Shown: positions 49,464 to 57,977 of the stretch, in pieces
How positions within the stretch are numbered: the first letter of the stretch is position 1
How the letters are laid out: the number at the start of each line of letters is the position of its first letter
NCBI GenBank assembly: GCA_027306995.1
Contig: DAHUXS010000009.1
Location: 1 to 64,000 of the forward strand
Direction: 5' to 3'
DNA from: Lysobacter sp.
Lineage (GTDB): Bacteria; Pseudomonadota; Gammaproteobacteria; Xanthomonadales; Xanthomonadaceae
Length of the DNA: 64,000 bases
The notes under the pieces: generated by a model
Told to the model about the DNA's origin: nothing
The model's input: the letters and a program-made list of their open reading frames with translations, nothing else
Database searches by the model: none
Translations under genes and position numbers: made by a program

Positions 49464-49990
49464 CACATCGATTTGGGCGGACGCACCGAGTAGATGACAG
49501 AGATGATCTTCCATCCGGCGTCGGTGCGCACCAGCTGCCACATCTCGCGCCCCCAGTTGGTTTCCTTGCCGCCATCAAGATAGGAATAATCGAAGTTCAC
49601 CGATGCGACTTCGCCATCGGTATCGACTTTCACGTCCGAGAACTTCTCCTCCGCCGGCCTGGCGTCGGGCTTGACGAGCGAATCGATGAAGCTCAAGTAA
49701 TTTTCGCCAGACACATGGATGGATTTGTGCGCGTCGGGTTTGCGCTTGCTGAGGAGGGCGATGCCGACGTCGTCGACCACCCATTGCCAGGTCACTTCTT
49801 CCGGTTTGTCGGAAAAGAACAGGCTGGTGAAGGTCGGCTTGTCCCTGTTGATGATGGATGTGCGGAACTGCTCGACGACCTTGTGGATCGCGGCGACGTC
49901 GGCGGGGTCGTTCTGCTTCGCCAATGCCGGCTGCAGCCCGGACGCAAGGATGACCAGCGTTGCCAGGACGGTCTTCTTGATCGATGTCAT
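49463..49990 (-). CDS. exported NTF2/SnoaL-like protein heading the kinase operon
   Basis: A 175-residue precursor with a signal peptide (about 1-24, TSIKKTVLATLVILASG) and an NTF2-like fold: AAIHKVVEQFRTSIINRDKPTF at the start, read as residues about 30-52, and VNFDYSYLDGGKETNWGREMWQL plus GWKIISVIYSV at the end. The strong site GGAGAAG before ATG 49990 decides the start over 50044. Coupling to the kinase suggests it could bind a ligand for it; this is inference. Confidence 0.8.
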   Translation of the reverse strand: MTSIKKTVLATLVILASGLQPALAKQNDPADVAAIHKVVEQFRTSIINRDKPTFTSLFFSDKPEEVTWQWVVDDVGIALLSKRKPDAHKSIHVSGENYLSFIDSLVKPDARPAEEKFSDVKVDTDGEVASVNFDYSYLDGGKETNWGREMWQLVRTDAGWKIISVIYSVRPPKSM

Positions 49991-50101
49991 GCGGCTTCTC
50001 CGTTGGGAGCCTGCATTAGCCCACGACCACCGCAGCGACACCATGCCTTTCCGGCTGCCTTGCGCCGAACCGTGTCGTCGCTGCGACGAATCGCGCCGCG
50101 A

Positions 50102-51988
50102 TTATTCCAGCGGCGCGTCGTCGAGATAGGTATAAGCGGTGAGCCCGGCTTCCAGCGCGTGCTGCAATCGTTCGCTTTCGCCCGGCGACAGGTCGGCCGA
50201 TTCGACGCGGGCGCGATAGATACGCCGCAGGTCGTCGAGCTTGTAGCCTACGTAATCGAGCATTACGTCGGTGGTGTCGCCGCGACGCTGCTGGCTGATC
50301 ACGCAATCGCCGCCGTTGACGCGCACTTCCACCGCGTCGGTATCGCCGAACAGGTTGTGGATGTCGCCGAGGATTTCCTGGTAAGCGCCGATCAGGAAGA
50401 AGCCGATCCGGTACGACTGTCCCGGCACCAGCTCGTGCAGCGGCAGCGAGGTGTCGAGGTCTTCGTTCTCGACATAGGTGTCGATCTTGCCGTCGGAATC
50501 GCAGGTGAGGTCGCAGATCACGCCGCGACGCGCCGGCGCTTCGTTCAGGCGCTCGATCGGCACGATCGGGAACACCTGGTCGATCGCCCACACGTCCGGC
50601 ATCGACTCGAACACGCTGAAGTTGACGAAATACTTGTCGACGAGACGCTCGTTGAGTTCGTCGAGCAGATCGCGATGACTCTTCTCGTCGTAGGTCAGGC
50701 GCGACTTCACTTCATGCGCAATCGCGTAGAAGAGGTCGTCAATGCGCGCGCGCTGCACCAGGTCGATCTGGCCAAGTGCGTACAGGCTCAAGCCATCCGC
50801 ATGCGACTGCGCGGCTTCGTGGAACACTTCCACCGCCGGGCGCGTCGCCAATTCCGCATGCAGTTCACGCAGGTCGCGCACTGGCTGCGATTCGTCGTCG
50901 TTCTGCGGCGGCACCCGGCCTTCCGGCGCCTGCTCCACCTCCGACACGTTGGCCACCAGCACCGCGTGGTGTGCGGTCATCGCGCGACCGCACTCGGTGA
51001 TGATGCGCGGCTGCGGCAAGTCGTTCTGCTCGCAGGCCTGCGCCAGCGGTTGGACGATGCTCGACGCGTAGTGATGCAGCCCGTAGTTCACCGAGTTGTA
51101 GCTGCGCGAACGCGTGCCTTCGTAGTCGATTCCGAGGCCACCGCCGACGTCGACGTAATCGATCTTGGCGCCGAGCTTGGACAGTTCGATGAAGTAGCGG
51201 GTCGCCTCGCGCATGCCGTTGGCGATGTCGCGGACGTTGGAAATCTGCGAACCCATGTGGAAATGCAGCAGCTTCAGGCAGTCGCCGATGCCGGCATCGC
51301 GCAGGTGCTTCCACAGGTCGAGCACCTGGCGCGGATTCAGTCCGAACTTGGCCTTGTCGCCGCCAGAGTTCTGCCACTTGCCGGCGCCCAGCGACGCCAG
51401 GCGCATGCGCACGCCGAGGCCCGGTGTCACGCCCAGCGCCTGCGATTCCTCCAGCACCAGCTTCAGTTCGGAGGGCTTCTCGATGACGATGAAGGTCTGC
51501 AGGCCGAGCTTGCGGCCGATCAGGGCGAGACGGATGTACTCGCGATCCTTGTAACCATTGCAGACGATCACGCCGCCCGGACGCGACAGCGCCAGCACCG
51601 CCATCAGTTCCGGCTTGCTGCCAGCTTCCAGGCCGAAGCCCTCGCCCGCATGCGAGGCCAGCGTGCCGGCGACGCCGGCGTGCTGGTTCACCTTGATCGG
51701 ATAGACCGCGGTGTAACCACCGTTGTAATCCCAATCCTTCTGCGCCTGCGCGAACGCCGCCTGGAGCTTGCCGAGGCGATCGCCGAGGATGTCGGGGAAA
51801 CGAACCAGCAGCGGCAGGTGCGCTCCGTTGTGGAGCGCGCGATCGACCACATCGGACAGTGCAACTTCCGGACCACCGGCGCCCTTGGGCCGCACTACGA
51901 TACGACCCTGTCCGTCGACGTCGAAATAGCCGTCCGACCAGTGCGGAATCGAGTAGGTCTTGCGGGCGAGGTCGAGGGACCAGGTCAT
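50102..51988 (-). CDS. speA: biosynthetic arginine decarboxylase
   Basis: SpeA makes agmatine from arginine, the first step of one polyamine route. The 628-residue PLP enzyme has the cofactor lysine in YTAVYPIKVNQH (about residue 97), EAGSKPELMAVLAL, LLHFHMGSQISN, DVGGGLGIDYEGT and the C-terminal FFLIGAYQEILGD. Length is normal. It is divergent from the metallo-hydrolase gene, and speE lies beyond that. No speB or aguA is in the window. Confidence 0.97.
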   Translation of the reverse strand: MTWSLDLARKTYSIPHWSDGYFDVDGQGRIVVRPKGAGGPEVALSDVVDRALHNGAHLPLLVRFPDILGDRLGKLQAAFAQAQKDWDYNGGYTAVYPIKVNQHAGVAGTLASHAGEGFGLEAGSKPELMAVLALSRPGGVIVCNGYKDREYIRLALIGRKLGLQTFIVIEKPSELKLVLEESQALGVTPGLGVRMRLASLGAGKWQNSGGDKAKFGLNPRQVLDLWKHLRDAGIGDCLKLLHFHMGSQISNVRDIANGMREATRYFIELSKLGAKIDYVDVGGGLGIDYEGTRSRSYNSVNYGLHHYASSIVQPLAQACEQNDLPQPRIITECGRAMTAHHAVLVANVSEVEQAPEGRVPPQNDDESQPVRDLRELHAELATRPAVEVFHEAAQSHADGLSLYALGQIDLVQRARIDDLFYAIAHEVKSRLTYDEKSHRDLLDELNERLVDKYFVNFSVFESMPDVWAIDQVFPIVPIERLNEAPARRGVICDLTCDSDGKIDTYVENEDLDTSLPLHELVPGQSYRIGFFLIGAYQEILGDIHNLFGDTDAVEVRVNGGDCVISQQRRGDTTDVMLDYVGYKLDDLRRIYRARVESADLSPGESERLQHALEAGLTAYTYLDDAPLE

Positions 51989-52117
51989 TTCAGGCGGGCC
52001 GGGCGGGGAAAACGGGCGGATAGTGTAAAGGTGCACCGTCGACTCCCGGGCAAAACGCCCCCACAACGGGATTCCGGTCGCCATTGCATGGACGCCGACA
52101 GGGCCCATATTGAGCCC

Positions 52118-53164
52118 ATGGACCAGCCAACCCGTGGTTTTCCCCCGTCTCCCGCCGATACCGATGCCCGACTGGCCTCGCCGCAGTGGGTGCACGGCCG
52201 TTTCCGCAACAAGGTGGCCGCGCCGCCAACGGTGAGTCGCGAGAATCGCACCACCCTGTGGGACTTCTTCTTCAACAAGCCCAAGGACACCGTGCCGCAC
52301 GGCACGATCCCGGTGCAGGCGATCACCCGCGCCGATCTTGATGCCGCACCCGACCACAGCCTGTGGCGGCTCGGTCACTCGACCGTATTGATGAAGCTGG
52401 GCGGTGCGTTTTTCCTCACCGACCCGGTGTTCAGCAAACGCGCCTCGCCGGTGCAATGGTTCGGCCCGCGCCGTTTCCATGCGCCGCCGATCTCGATCGA
52501 GGACCTGCCGCCAATCCGCGCGGTGATCCTCTCGCACGATCACTACGACCACCTCGACAAGACCGCGATCCGCAAGCTCGCGCCGAAGGTGCAGGATTTC
52601 GTCACCACCCTCGGCGTCGGCCAGCGCCTGATCCGCTGGGGCGTGCCGGCGGCCAAAGTGCACGAATTCGACTGGTGGCAGGAAACGCACATCGATGATG
52701 TCCGCCTCGTCTGCACCCCGGCGCAACATTTTTCCGGGCGCGGGCTGCGCGACGGCAATTCGACGCTGTGGTGCTCCTGGGTCATCGCGCATGGCAACGC
52801 CAAGATCTTCTTCAGCGGCGATGGCGGCTATTTCGACGGTTTCCGCGAGATCGGCCAACGCCACGGGCCGTTCGACCTCAGCCTGATGGAAGACGGCGCC
52901 TACAACGCGGCTTGGCCCTATGTGCACATGGCGCCGGAGCAGAGCGTGCAGGCGCATGTCGATCTCGGCGCCAAGGTGATGCTGCCAATCCACAACGGCA
53001 CGTTCGATCTGTCGATGCACGCCTGGTTCGACCCGTTCGAGCGGGTCACCGCGCTGGCGCGCCAACAGGGCGTGCGGCTGGCGACACCGCGGATCGGCCA
53101 GCGCATCGATATCGGCGATCCGCCGCCCGCAGAGGCCTGGTGGCGCGGCGTCGATCCGGCCTGA
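52118..53164 (+). CDS. metallo-beta-lactamase-fold hydrolase, NAPE-PLD-like
   Basis: A 348-residue protein of the UlaG/NAPE-PLD-like group. It has the zinc motif HxHxDH in LSHDHYDHLDK, a third ligand in TPAQHFSGRG, the bridging Asp in FFSGDGGYFDGF, and a final histidine in LPIHNGTFDLS. The start is uncertain: ATG 52088 in frame adds ten residues; neither has a strong ribosome site. It lies between speA and speE, but such enzymes are not known polyamine genes, so its role is open. Confidence 0.88.
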   Translation: MDQPTRGFPPSPADTDARLASPQWVHGRFRNKVAAPPTVSRENRTTLWDFFFNKPKDTVPHGTIPVQAITRADLDAAPDHSLWRLGHSTVLMKLGGAFFLTDPVFSKRASPVQWFGPRRFHAPPISIEDLPPIRAVILSHDHYDHLDKTAIRKLAPKVQDFVTTLGVGQRLIRWGVPAAKVHEFDWWQETHIDDVRLVCTPAQHFSGRGLRDGNSTLWCSWVIAHGNAKIFFSGDGGYFDGFREIGQRHGPFDLSLMEDGAYNAAWPYVHMAPEQSVQAHVDLGAKVMLPIHNGTFDLSMHAWFDPFERVTALARQQGVRLATPRIGQRIDIGDPPPAEAWWRGVDPA

Positions 53165-53202
53165 AGCTTCCCGCTGTCATCACGCCGACCGCGCCGGCCC
53201 GG

Positions 53203-53208
53203 TAAAAT
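53203..53208 (+). promoter_or_regulatory. candidate -10 element (TAAAAT) of speE
   Basis: TAAAAT followed by CGCCGG lies 40 bases before the speE start. No clear -35. Confidence 0.4.
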
Positions 53209-53247
53209 CGCCGGCCTGACACACCTGATTTGGCGGAGCCCGCAGCG

Positions 53248-54096
53248 ATGACCGACACCAACTGGCATTACGAACCCTTCGAACCCACCGGTTCGGCCAT
53301 CGGTTTTCGCATCACCCGCAAGCTCGACGAGGTGCAGTCCCCGTTCCAGAAGATCGAGATCTTCGAGTCGACCGATTGGGGCAACCTGATGCTGATCGAC
53401 GGCGCGATGATGCTCACCACCGACGACAATTTCTTCTACCACGAGATGATCGCGCATCCGGTGCTGTTCACCCATCGCGATCCCAAGCGCGTGGTGATCA
53501 TCGGTGGTGGCGATTGCGGCACGCTGCGCGAAGTGTTGAAGCACAAGGGCGTCGAGAAGGCGACCCAGTGCGACATCGACGAGCAGGTCACGCGCATGGC
53601 CGAGAAGTATTTCCCGGAACTGTGTGAATCCAACAACGATCCGCGCGCCGAACTGCTGTTCGACGACGGCCTTGCCTACGTCAAGAACCTGGCGGAGAAC
53701 AGCGTCGATGTCATCATCGTCGACTCCACCGACCCGATCGGCCCGGCGGAAGGCCTGTTCAACGCCGAATTCTTCGCCGATTGCATGCGCGCACTGAAGG
53801 ACGACGGCCTGCTGGTGCAGCAGTCGGAATCCCCGCTCAAGCTGCTCGGCCTGATCAACCAGATGCGCGACGAAATGCGCAAGGCCGGCTTCACCACCTT
53901 CCAGACGCTGCCGTTCCCGCAGCCGTGCTATCCCACCGGCTGGTGGAGCGTGACGATGGCCCGCAAGTCGGGCGGATTCGATTTCCGCGAAGCCGATGCG
54001 GCGGCGAAGCCGTTCGCGACGAAGTACTACACCGCCGACATCCATCGCGGCGCGGCATCGCTGCCGCCGTTCGTGAAGGCCGCGCTGAAGGACTGA
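53248..54096 (+). CDS. speE: polyamine aminopropyltransferase (spermidine synthase)
   Basis: Transfers aminopropyl from decarboxylated SAM to putrescine. The 282-residue protein contains the motifs GNLMLIDGAMMLTTDDNFFYHEM (as residues about 42-64), VVIIGGGDCGTLREVL, CDIDEQVTRMAEKYF and IIVDSTDPIGPAEGLF. ATG 53248, behind a GGAG site, was chosen over 53230. speD is not in the window. Confidence 0.97.
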   Translation: MTDTNWHYEPFEPTGSAIGFRITRKLDEVQSPFQKIEIFESTDWGNLMLIDGAMMLTTDDNFFYHEMIAHPVLFTHRDPKRVVIIGGGDCGTLREVLKHKGVEKATQCDIDEQVTRMAEKYFPELCESNNDPRAELLFDDGLAYVKNLAENSVDVIIVDSTDPIGPAEGLFNAEFFADCMRALKDDGLLVQQSESPLKLLGLINQMRDEMRKAGFTTFQTLPFPQPCYPTGWWSVTMARKSGGFDFREADAAAKPFATKYYTADIHRGAASLPPFVKAALKD

Positions 54097-54116
54097 TCCG
54101 TCACCGGGAGTCGAAG

Positions 54117-54365
54117 ATGAACCTGCTTCGCACCATGATTCCGCTGTCCGCGCTGGCGTTGCTGTCGGCCTGCGCCGCGCCATCGCCGACACCGGAAACG
54201 AAATCGATCGGGATGGCCAACCCGGCCTCGCAATACTGCGTCAAACTCGGCGGCAAGCTGGAAATCGTGAAGCAGGCCGATGGCGGCGAAATCGGCATGT
54301 GCCACCTTCCCGACGGAACCACGATCGAGGAATGGCAGCTGTTCCGTCGCGACCACAAGCAGTAA
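54117..54365 (+). CDS. small DUF333-type lipoprotein
   Basis: An 82-residue precursor with a lipobox (LLSAC, lipidated Cys about residue 19). The mature part has ANPASQYCVKLGGKLEIV and EIGMCHLPDGTTIEEWQLFR, the DUF333 pattern found in small 'putative hemolysin' proteins, where hemolysis is not proven. A clear GGGAG site precedes ATG 54117. It is convergent with the PII gene. Confidence 0.88.
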   Translation: MNLLRTMIPLSALALLSACAAPSPTPETKSIGMANPASQYCVKLGGKLEIVKQADGGEIGMCHLPDGTTIEEWQLFRRDHKQ

Positions 54366-54383
54366 GACGAGCGTCGACGCGGA

Positions 54384-54722
54384 TTACAGCGCGTCGGCGT
54401 CCAGTTCGCCGGTGCGGATGCGCACCACGCGATCGAGATCCCAGACGAAGATCTTGCCGTCGCCGATCTTGCCGGTGCCAGCCGCCTTCATGATCGCTTC
54501 GATCGCCGCTTCGGCCTGGTCGCCGGGCACGGCGATTTCCAGCTTCAGCTTGGGCAGGAAATCGACCACGTACTCGGCGCCGCGATAGAGCTCGGTATGG
54601 CCCTTCTGGCGGCCGAAGCCCTTGACCTCGGTCACGGTGATGCCGGCCACGCCGATGTCGGCCAATGCCTCGCGCACGTCGTCGAGTTTGAACGGCTTGA
54701 TGATCGCCATCACCATTTTCAT
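54384..54722 (-). CDS. nitrogen regulatory protein P-II
   Basis: The 112-residue signal protein of nitrogen status. Features: [20 protein letters not shown], the T-loop with Tyr51 ([12 protein letters not shown]), the site of uridylylation, and [22 protein letters not shown]. Either GlnB or GlnK; no amtB is adjacent, so GlnB is a little more likely. Confidence 0.96.
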   Translation of the reverse strand: MKMVMAIIKPFKLDDVREALADIGVAGITVTEVKGFGRQKGHTELYRGAEYVVDFLPKLKLEIAVPGDQAEAAIEAIMKAAGTGKIGDGKIFVWDLDRVVRIRTGELDADAL

Positions 54723-54857
54723 GCGGGGCCTCCGGGTATCCTTGTCGCCAGCTTAGCGCGTGGCTCCGGAATTTTCCGAGGTGCCGGCGCGGCGGTCGCC
54801 GATGGGCGCGGCATCCAGGCCGCGCGACGCTGGCGACACGACACCACGGAGCACGCC

Positions 54858-55124
54858 ATGATCGACCTCAGCCAACTCGACGACCTCGCCCGCCGCCTCA
54901 GCAACCTGGTGCCGCAGAGTCTGCGCGACAGCCGCGAGGAACTGCAGCAGAACTTCAAGTCGGTGTTGCAGGCCGGTCTCGGTCGGCTCGATCTGGTGAC
55001 CCGTGAGGAATTCGACGTCCAACGCGCGGTATTGCTGCGCACCCGCGAAAAACTCGAAGCGCTGGAACGCCAGGTCGCCGAGCTGGAAGCCGCGCATCGC
55101 GGCGCCGGCAGCACCCAGCACTAA
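54858..55124 (+). CDS. ubiK: ubiquinone biosynthesis accessory factor UbiK (YqiC/BMFP)
   Basis: An 88-residue coiled-coil protein needed for efficient aerobic ubiquinone synthesis. It has DLARRLSNLVPQSLRDSREE, QNFKSVLQAGLGRLDLVTREEFDVQRAVL read across about residues 31-60, and a leucine-zipper C-terminus (LEALERQVAELEA). It lies before comM, the usual order in gammaproteobacteria (ubiK then yifB/comM). Confidence 0.92.
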   Translation: MIDLSQLDDLARRLSNLVPQSLRDSREELQQNFKSVLQAGLGRLDLVTREEFDVQRAVLLRTREKLEALERQVAELEAAHRGAGSTQH

Positions 55125-55141
55125 GCCCCCGGAGCAAAGCC

Positions 55142-56002
55142 ATGCAACTCGCACTCGCGCACAGCCGTGCGCGCGTCGGCGTGTCCGCGCCCGCCGTCAC
55201 CGTGGAAGTGCATCTCGCCGGAGGACTGCCGCGCATGTCGGTGGTCGGTCTGCCGGAAGCCGCCGTGCGTGAAGCCAAGGATCGCGTGCGTGCTGCGATC
55301 TCCTGCGCGCAGATGGAATTCCCCTCGCGTTCGATCACGGTGAATCTCGCGCCCGCCGACCTGCCCAAGCACGGCGGCCGCTTCGACCTGCCGATCGCGC
55401 TCGGCATTCTTGCTGCAGCGGGCGAGATTCCGCAGGAAGCATTGAACGGTGTCGAATGCATCGCCGAACTCGGGCTCACCGGCGAACTGCGCCCGGTCGA
55501 TGGCGTATTGCCGGCGGCGCTCGCCGCGCAGGCGCAGGGGCGACGACTGATCGTCGCGCCGGGCAATGCCGCCGAAGCCGCACTCGCCCGCGATGCCGAC
55601 ATCCAGGTCGCGCGCACCCTGTCGGAAGTCTGCGCCATGCTGCGGGGCGACCAGTCGCTTCCACGTGCATCCGCCGATGCCGACAGTGCGCCTTTCCATC
55701 CCGACCTCGCCGATGTCCGCGGCCAGCAACATGCGCGGCGCGCGTTGGAGATTGCAGCCGCCGGTGGTCATCATTTGTTGCTGACCGGATCGCCTGGTTG
55801 CGGCAAGAGCCTGCTCGCCGCCCGCCTGCCCGGCATTCTTCCCGAAGCCAGCGAAGAGGAAGCGCTGGAATCGGCGGCGCTGGCATCGATCAGCGGACGC
55901 GGCTTCTTCGATACCTCGCGCTGGCGCCAGCGGCCGTTTCGTTCACCACATCATTCGTCGAGTGCCGTCGCACTGATTGGCGGCGGAGGCTGTGAATTCT
56001 AA
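55142..56002 (+). pseudogene. comM: truncated comM (YifB Mg-chelatase-type helicase), interrupted by inserted DNA
   Basis: ComM is a hexameric helicase that helps branch migration in natural transformation and is normally about 500 residues. Here 283 codons are intact: the Lon-like N-domain (LAHSRARVGVSAPAVTVE..), then Walker A in LLLTGSPGCGKSLLAA and RPFRSPHHSSSAVALIGGG. At base 55990 the comM sequence stops and AT-richer DNA starting TGTGAATTC takes over, giving a stop three codons later (56000-56002). Walker B and the rest of the ATPase are absent, and I find no 3' half of comM anywhere up to base 64000. The gene is therefore very likely inactive. Confidence 0.92.
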
Positions 56003-56003
56003 C

Positions 56004-56035
56004 TAATACGACGACTATCCATTAATAAGCGCGAC
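56004..56035. repeat. two imperfect direct repeats near the element end
   Basis: TAATACGACGAC and TAATAAGCGCGAC differ at few positions and start 19 bases apart, 13 to 45 bases inside the junction with comM. They could be transposase (TnsB) binding sites. With only two short copies this stays tentative. Confidence 0.4.
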
Positions 56036-56075
56036 TGAGTTATGGTTGCCCCATCCCCTGCCATACCTGTCGCGT

Positions 56076-57977
56076 ATGCCACTCTTCAACGACTTTCCTT
56101 CCGGCGATTCGTACTGGGTCGTTAAATGGATAGACAAATTTATGCTGCCTCGTCTGACCACACGATCGGCACTCGTTCATGTACGGCTGCAGCGGCTCCC
56201 CTTTCAGAACTTTTCGGACCTGAATCGTCTTAGCCGCAATGCGGCCGTATCTCTTCTGCATCGGGATCGCACAGACCCTGGCCATGACAGGTTTGAAACC
56301 CTTTCGATGCATGCAGGGCTTTTACCAGGCACGGCTATTGGACGGGTCTATCAGCGCAACCGACTGGTTGGCGAGTTGCCTACAACACAGGCTTCAATCG
56401 TGCTCCCTGAAGTCGAACAATCGTGTATGGAAGTAAGAATTGATGAAGAATTGGAAGCTCCTTCGAGTTGGGGTGGCTATCCCTACCCCTTGCTCCGCTC
56501 TTCGGAGTTTGACGGTATATCTACCGAATTTGGCCGCTCACGTTGCCTCGTCTTCACCAGCGAAAATGGCATTGAATACATCATTCCTAGAGCCGTGATT
56601 TTTCGGAAGTTCTATGCCCCGCACCGGGAGTTTGCAAATGCCTTCACAAGCGGACCATGGGTGAAAACAAAGAGCCGAGTCGTATACGAAGGATTACTCC
56701 AATCTGGATTGAAAACGCAAATTGATCCAGAGACCGGTGAATGGCAAATCATTCTGCAAACACACGTCGAAGATTCTTTTGCGTATCTGGCCGCGCTTAT
56801 GTACTTCGATGAATACGCAAACGCTTGCGCCGAATCAATCTATGCTGGCATGTTGTCGGATCGTCATGGAGGTTCATATTCGCCTTGGTTTGCAAGCGCA
56901 AAGCTACCATTTCGAGCTGCGGCTGAACCACTGCAACTCGATGTCAAAGGTTTTATGTTGCCCCCGCGCCTTGGCAAGCGCGGCCCCGATGGCAAGCACA
57001 TTAAGCACAAGCAATCGTTTCTGGTGACCTCCATTCTTGGTACTAGCTGGCCTTCGTATCTCCCAAGAGAAATTAGTCATAACAGATACAACGGTGGTGA
57101 CAAAGGACTTGTACAAACCCTGGTCGATGGAAGAAGGCCGTATTCAAACAACCTGCGCGGCCAACCTGCAGGAGACGACCTAGTTGTCACTAGCGATGTC
57201 GATGCCTCTGCAACTGAAAGCGATGCCGTCATCTTGGAAGACACGTCTTACTGGCTGAACGGCCCTGAATTGAAGAAGATCGTCAAGAACAGCAGCCAAC
57301 AATACCGCGAGAACAAGATAGCTCCTCCACCGGCACCGCCACCATCAACCGCGTCTGGTGGAGAGCGGACGCACCAGGGAGGATCTGCAGCGCCAGCACA
57401 CCATAAAGCGGTTGTACGTGATCCGGTCAATCGCTTTCGTTATCTTCTGAATGCGTTCGAGTCATTACAAAACGATGAGGTTGTACAGTGGCATTCAGTT
57501 TTTCAGCCGGCTGTTCCCTCACAGATGTCCAAATGCGGCGGACTGATCTGCTGGAATTTTCTGGACGAGATGGCTCGCAAGACAGGGCGTTGGCCCAATG
57601 GGGGCTGGCGCATGCTAGAACGCGCCAGCATGAAGGGGTCGGAACGAATCCTGGGGCAGCCGCGATCCGCGCTTGTTGTGCGCGTCGAATTCGGTCACCG
57701 AACAGGCTATTGGTTCGAGATAGAGACTCGCGAGGCAAAAGGCGGCTTGCTGTCTCCCTTCATCGCAGACTTGCAAACCGACGAACAAGAAGCCGCGCAG
57801 CACATCATTGAATCCATAGCACGGGCAAATGGTCGAAATTTGCGCCAAGTGATGGCTCGAGTTACGCGGGAGCTTGGTTCAGGGATAACAGGATGTTACA
57901 AGCATCAATACAAAGGCGATCATAACTCAGAGCTCGATGCAAATTCGCTACGCCGTTTCCTGGCGAGACTCCAGTGA
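56076..57977 (+). CDS. large foreign protein, TnsE-like (Tn7-type target selection) candidate
   Basis: The 633-residue protein begins PLFNDFPSGDSYWVVKWIDKF. It has an N-terminal beta-rich part, then IIPRAVIFRKFYAPHREFANAF (about 175-197), the segment AEPLQLDVKGFMLPPRLG, a low-complexity linker (about 410-450, rich in Pro, Ala, Ser), and a C-terminal domain (about 465-633) with RSALVVRVEFGHRTGYWFEIE cut by one residue. From memory the order of these blocks parallels Tn7 TnsE, which picks replicating DNA through the sliding clamp, but TnsE itself is about 540 residues and I cannot align them here. A TTG at 56046 would add ten residues. No helicase, nuclease or integrase motif is seen. Confidence 0.5.
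   Translation: MPLFNDFPSGDSYWVVKWIDKFMLPRLTTRSALVHVRLQRLPFQNFSDLNRLSRNAAVSLLHRDRTDPGHDRFETLSMHAGLLPGTAIGRVYQRNRLVGELPTTQASIVLPEVEQSCMEVRIDEELEAPSSWGGYPYPLLRSSEFDGISTEFGRSRCLVFTSENGIEYIIPRAVIFRKFYAPHREFANAFTSGPWVKTKSRVVYEGLLQSGLKTQIDPETGEWQIILQTHVEDSFAYLAALMYFDEYANACAESIYAGMLSDRHGGSYSPWFASAKLPFRAAAEPLQLDVKGFMLPPRLGKRGPDGKHIKHKQSFLVTSILGTSWPSYLPREISHNRYNGGDKGLVQTLVDGRRPYSNNLRGQPAGDDLVVTSDVDASATESDAVILEDTSYWLNGPELKKIVKNSSQQYRENKIAPPPAPPPSTASGGERTHQGGSAAPAHHKAVVRDPVNRFRYLLNAFESLQNDEVVQWHSVFQPAVPSQMSKCGGLICWNFLDEMARKTGRWPNGGWRMLERASMKGSERILGQPRSALVVRVEFGHRTGYWFEIETREAKGGLLSPFIADLQTDEQEAAQHIIESIARANGRNLRQVMARVTRELGSGITGCYKHQYKGDHNSELDANSLRRFLARLQ

Larger units (their letters stand above)
55991..57977 (+). 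mobile_element. probable remnant of a Tn7-family element inserted in comM
   Basis: The inserted DNA begins with TGT, the terminal trinucleotide of Tn7-family ends. Two similar motifs follow: TAATACGACGAC at 56004-56015 and TAATAAGCGCGAC at 56023-56035, about 20 bases apart, like transposase binding sites in such ends. A large TnsE-like gene follows. Composition is near 50 percent GC against much higher values in the flanks. comM is a known home of Tn7-like (Tn6022/AbaR) elements in Acinetobacter. No tnsA, B, C or D gene and no second end are seen, so this is a remnant whose right-hand limit is uncertain (somewhere between 57978 and 58446). Confidence 0.55.

Noticed and set aside
56040-56312. 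Minus-strand frame with a CxxC pair opposite the start of the TnsE-like gene
   Set aside because: No zinc-ribbon partner Cys pair, no ribosome site, and full overlap with the better-supported plus-strand gene.
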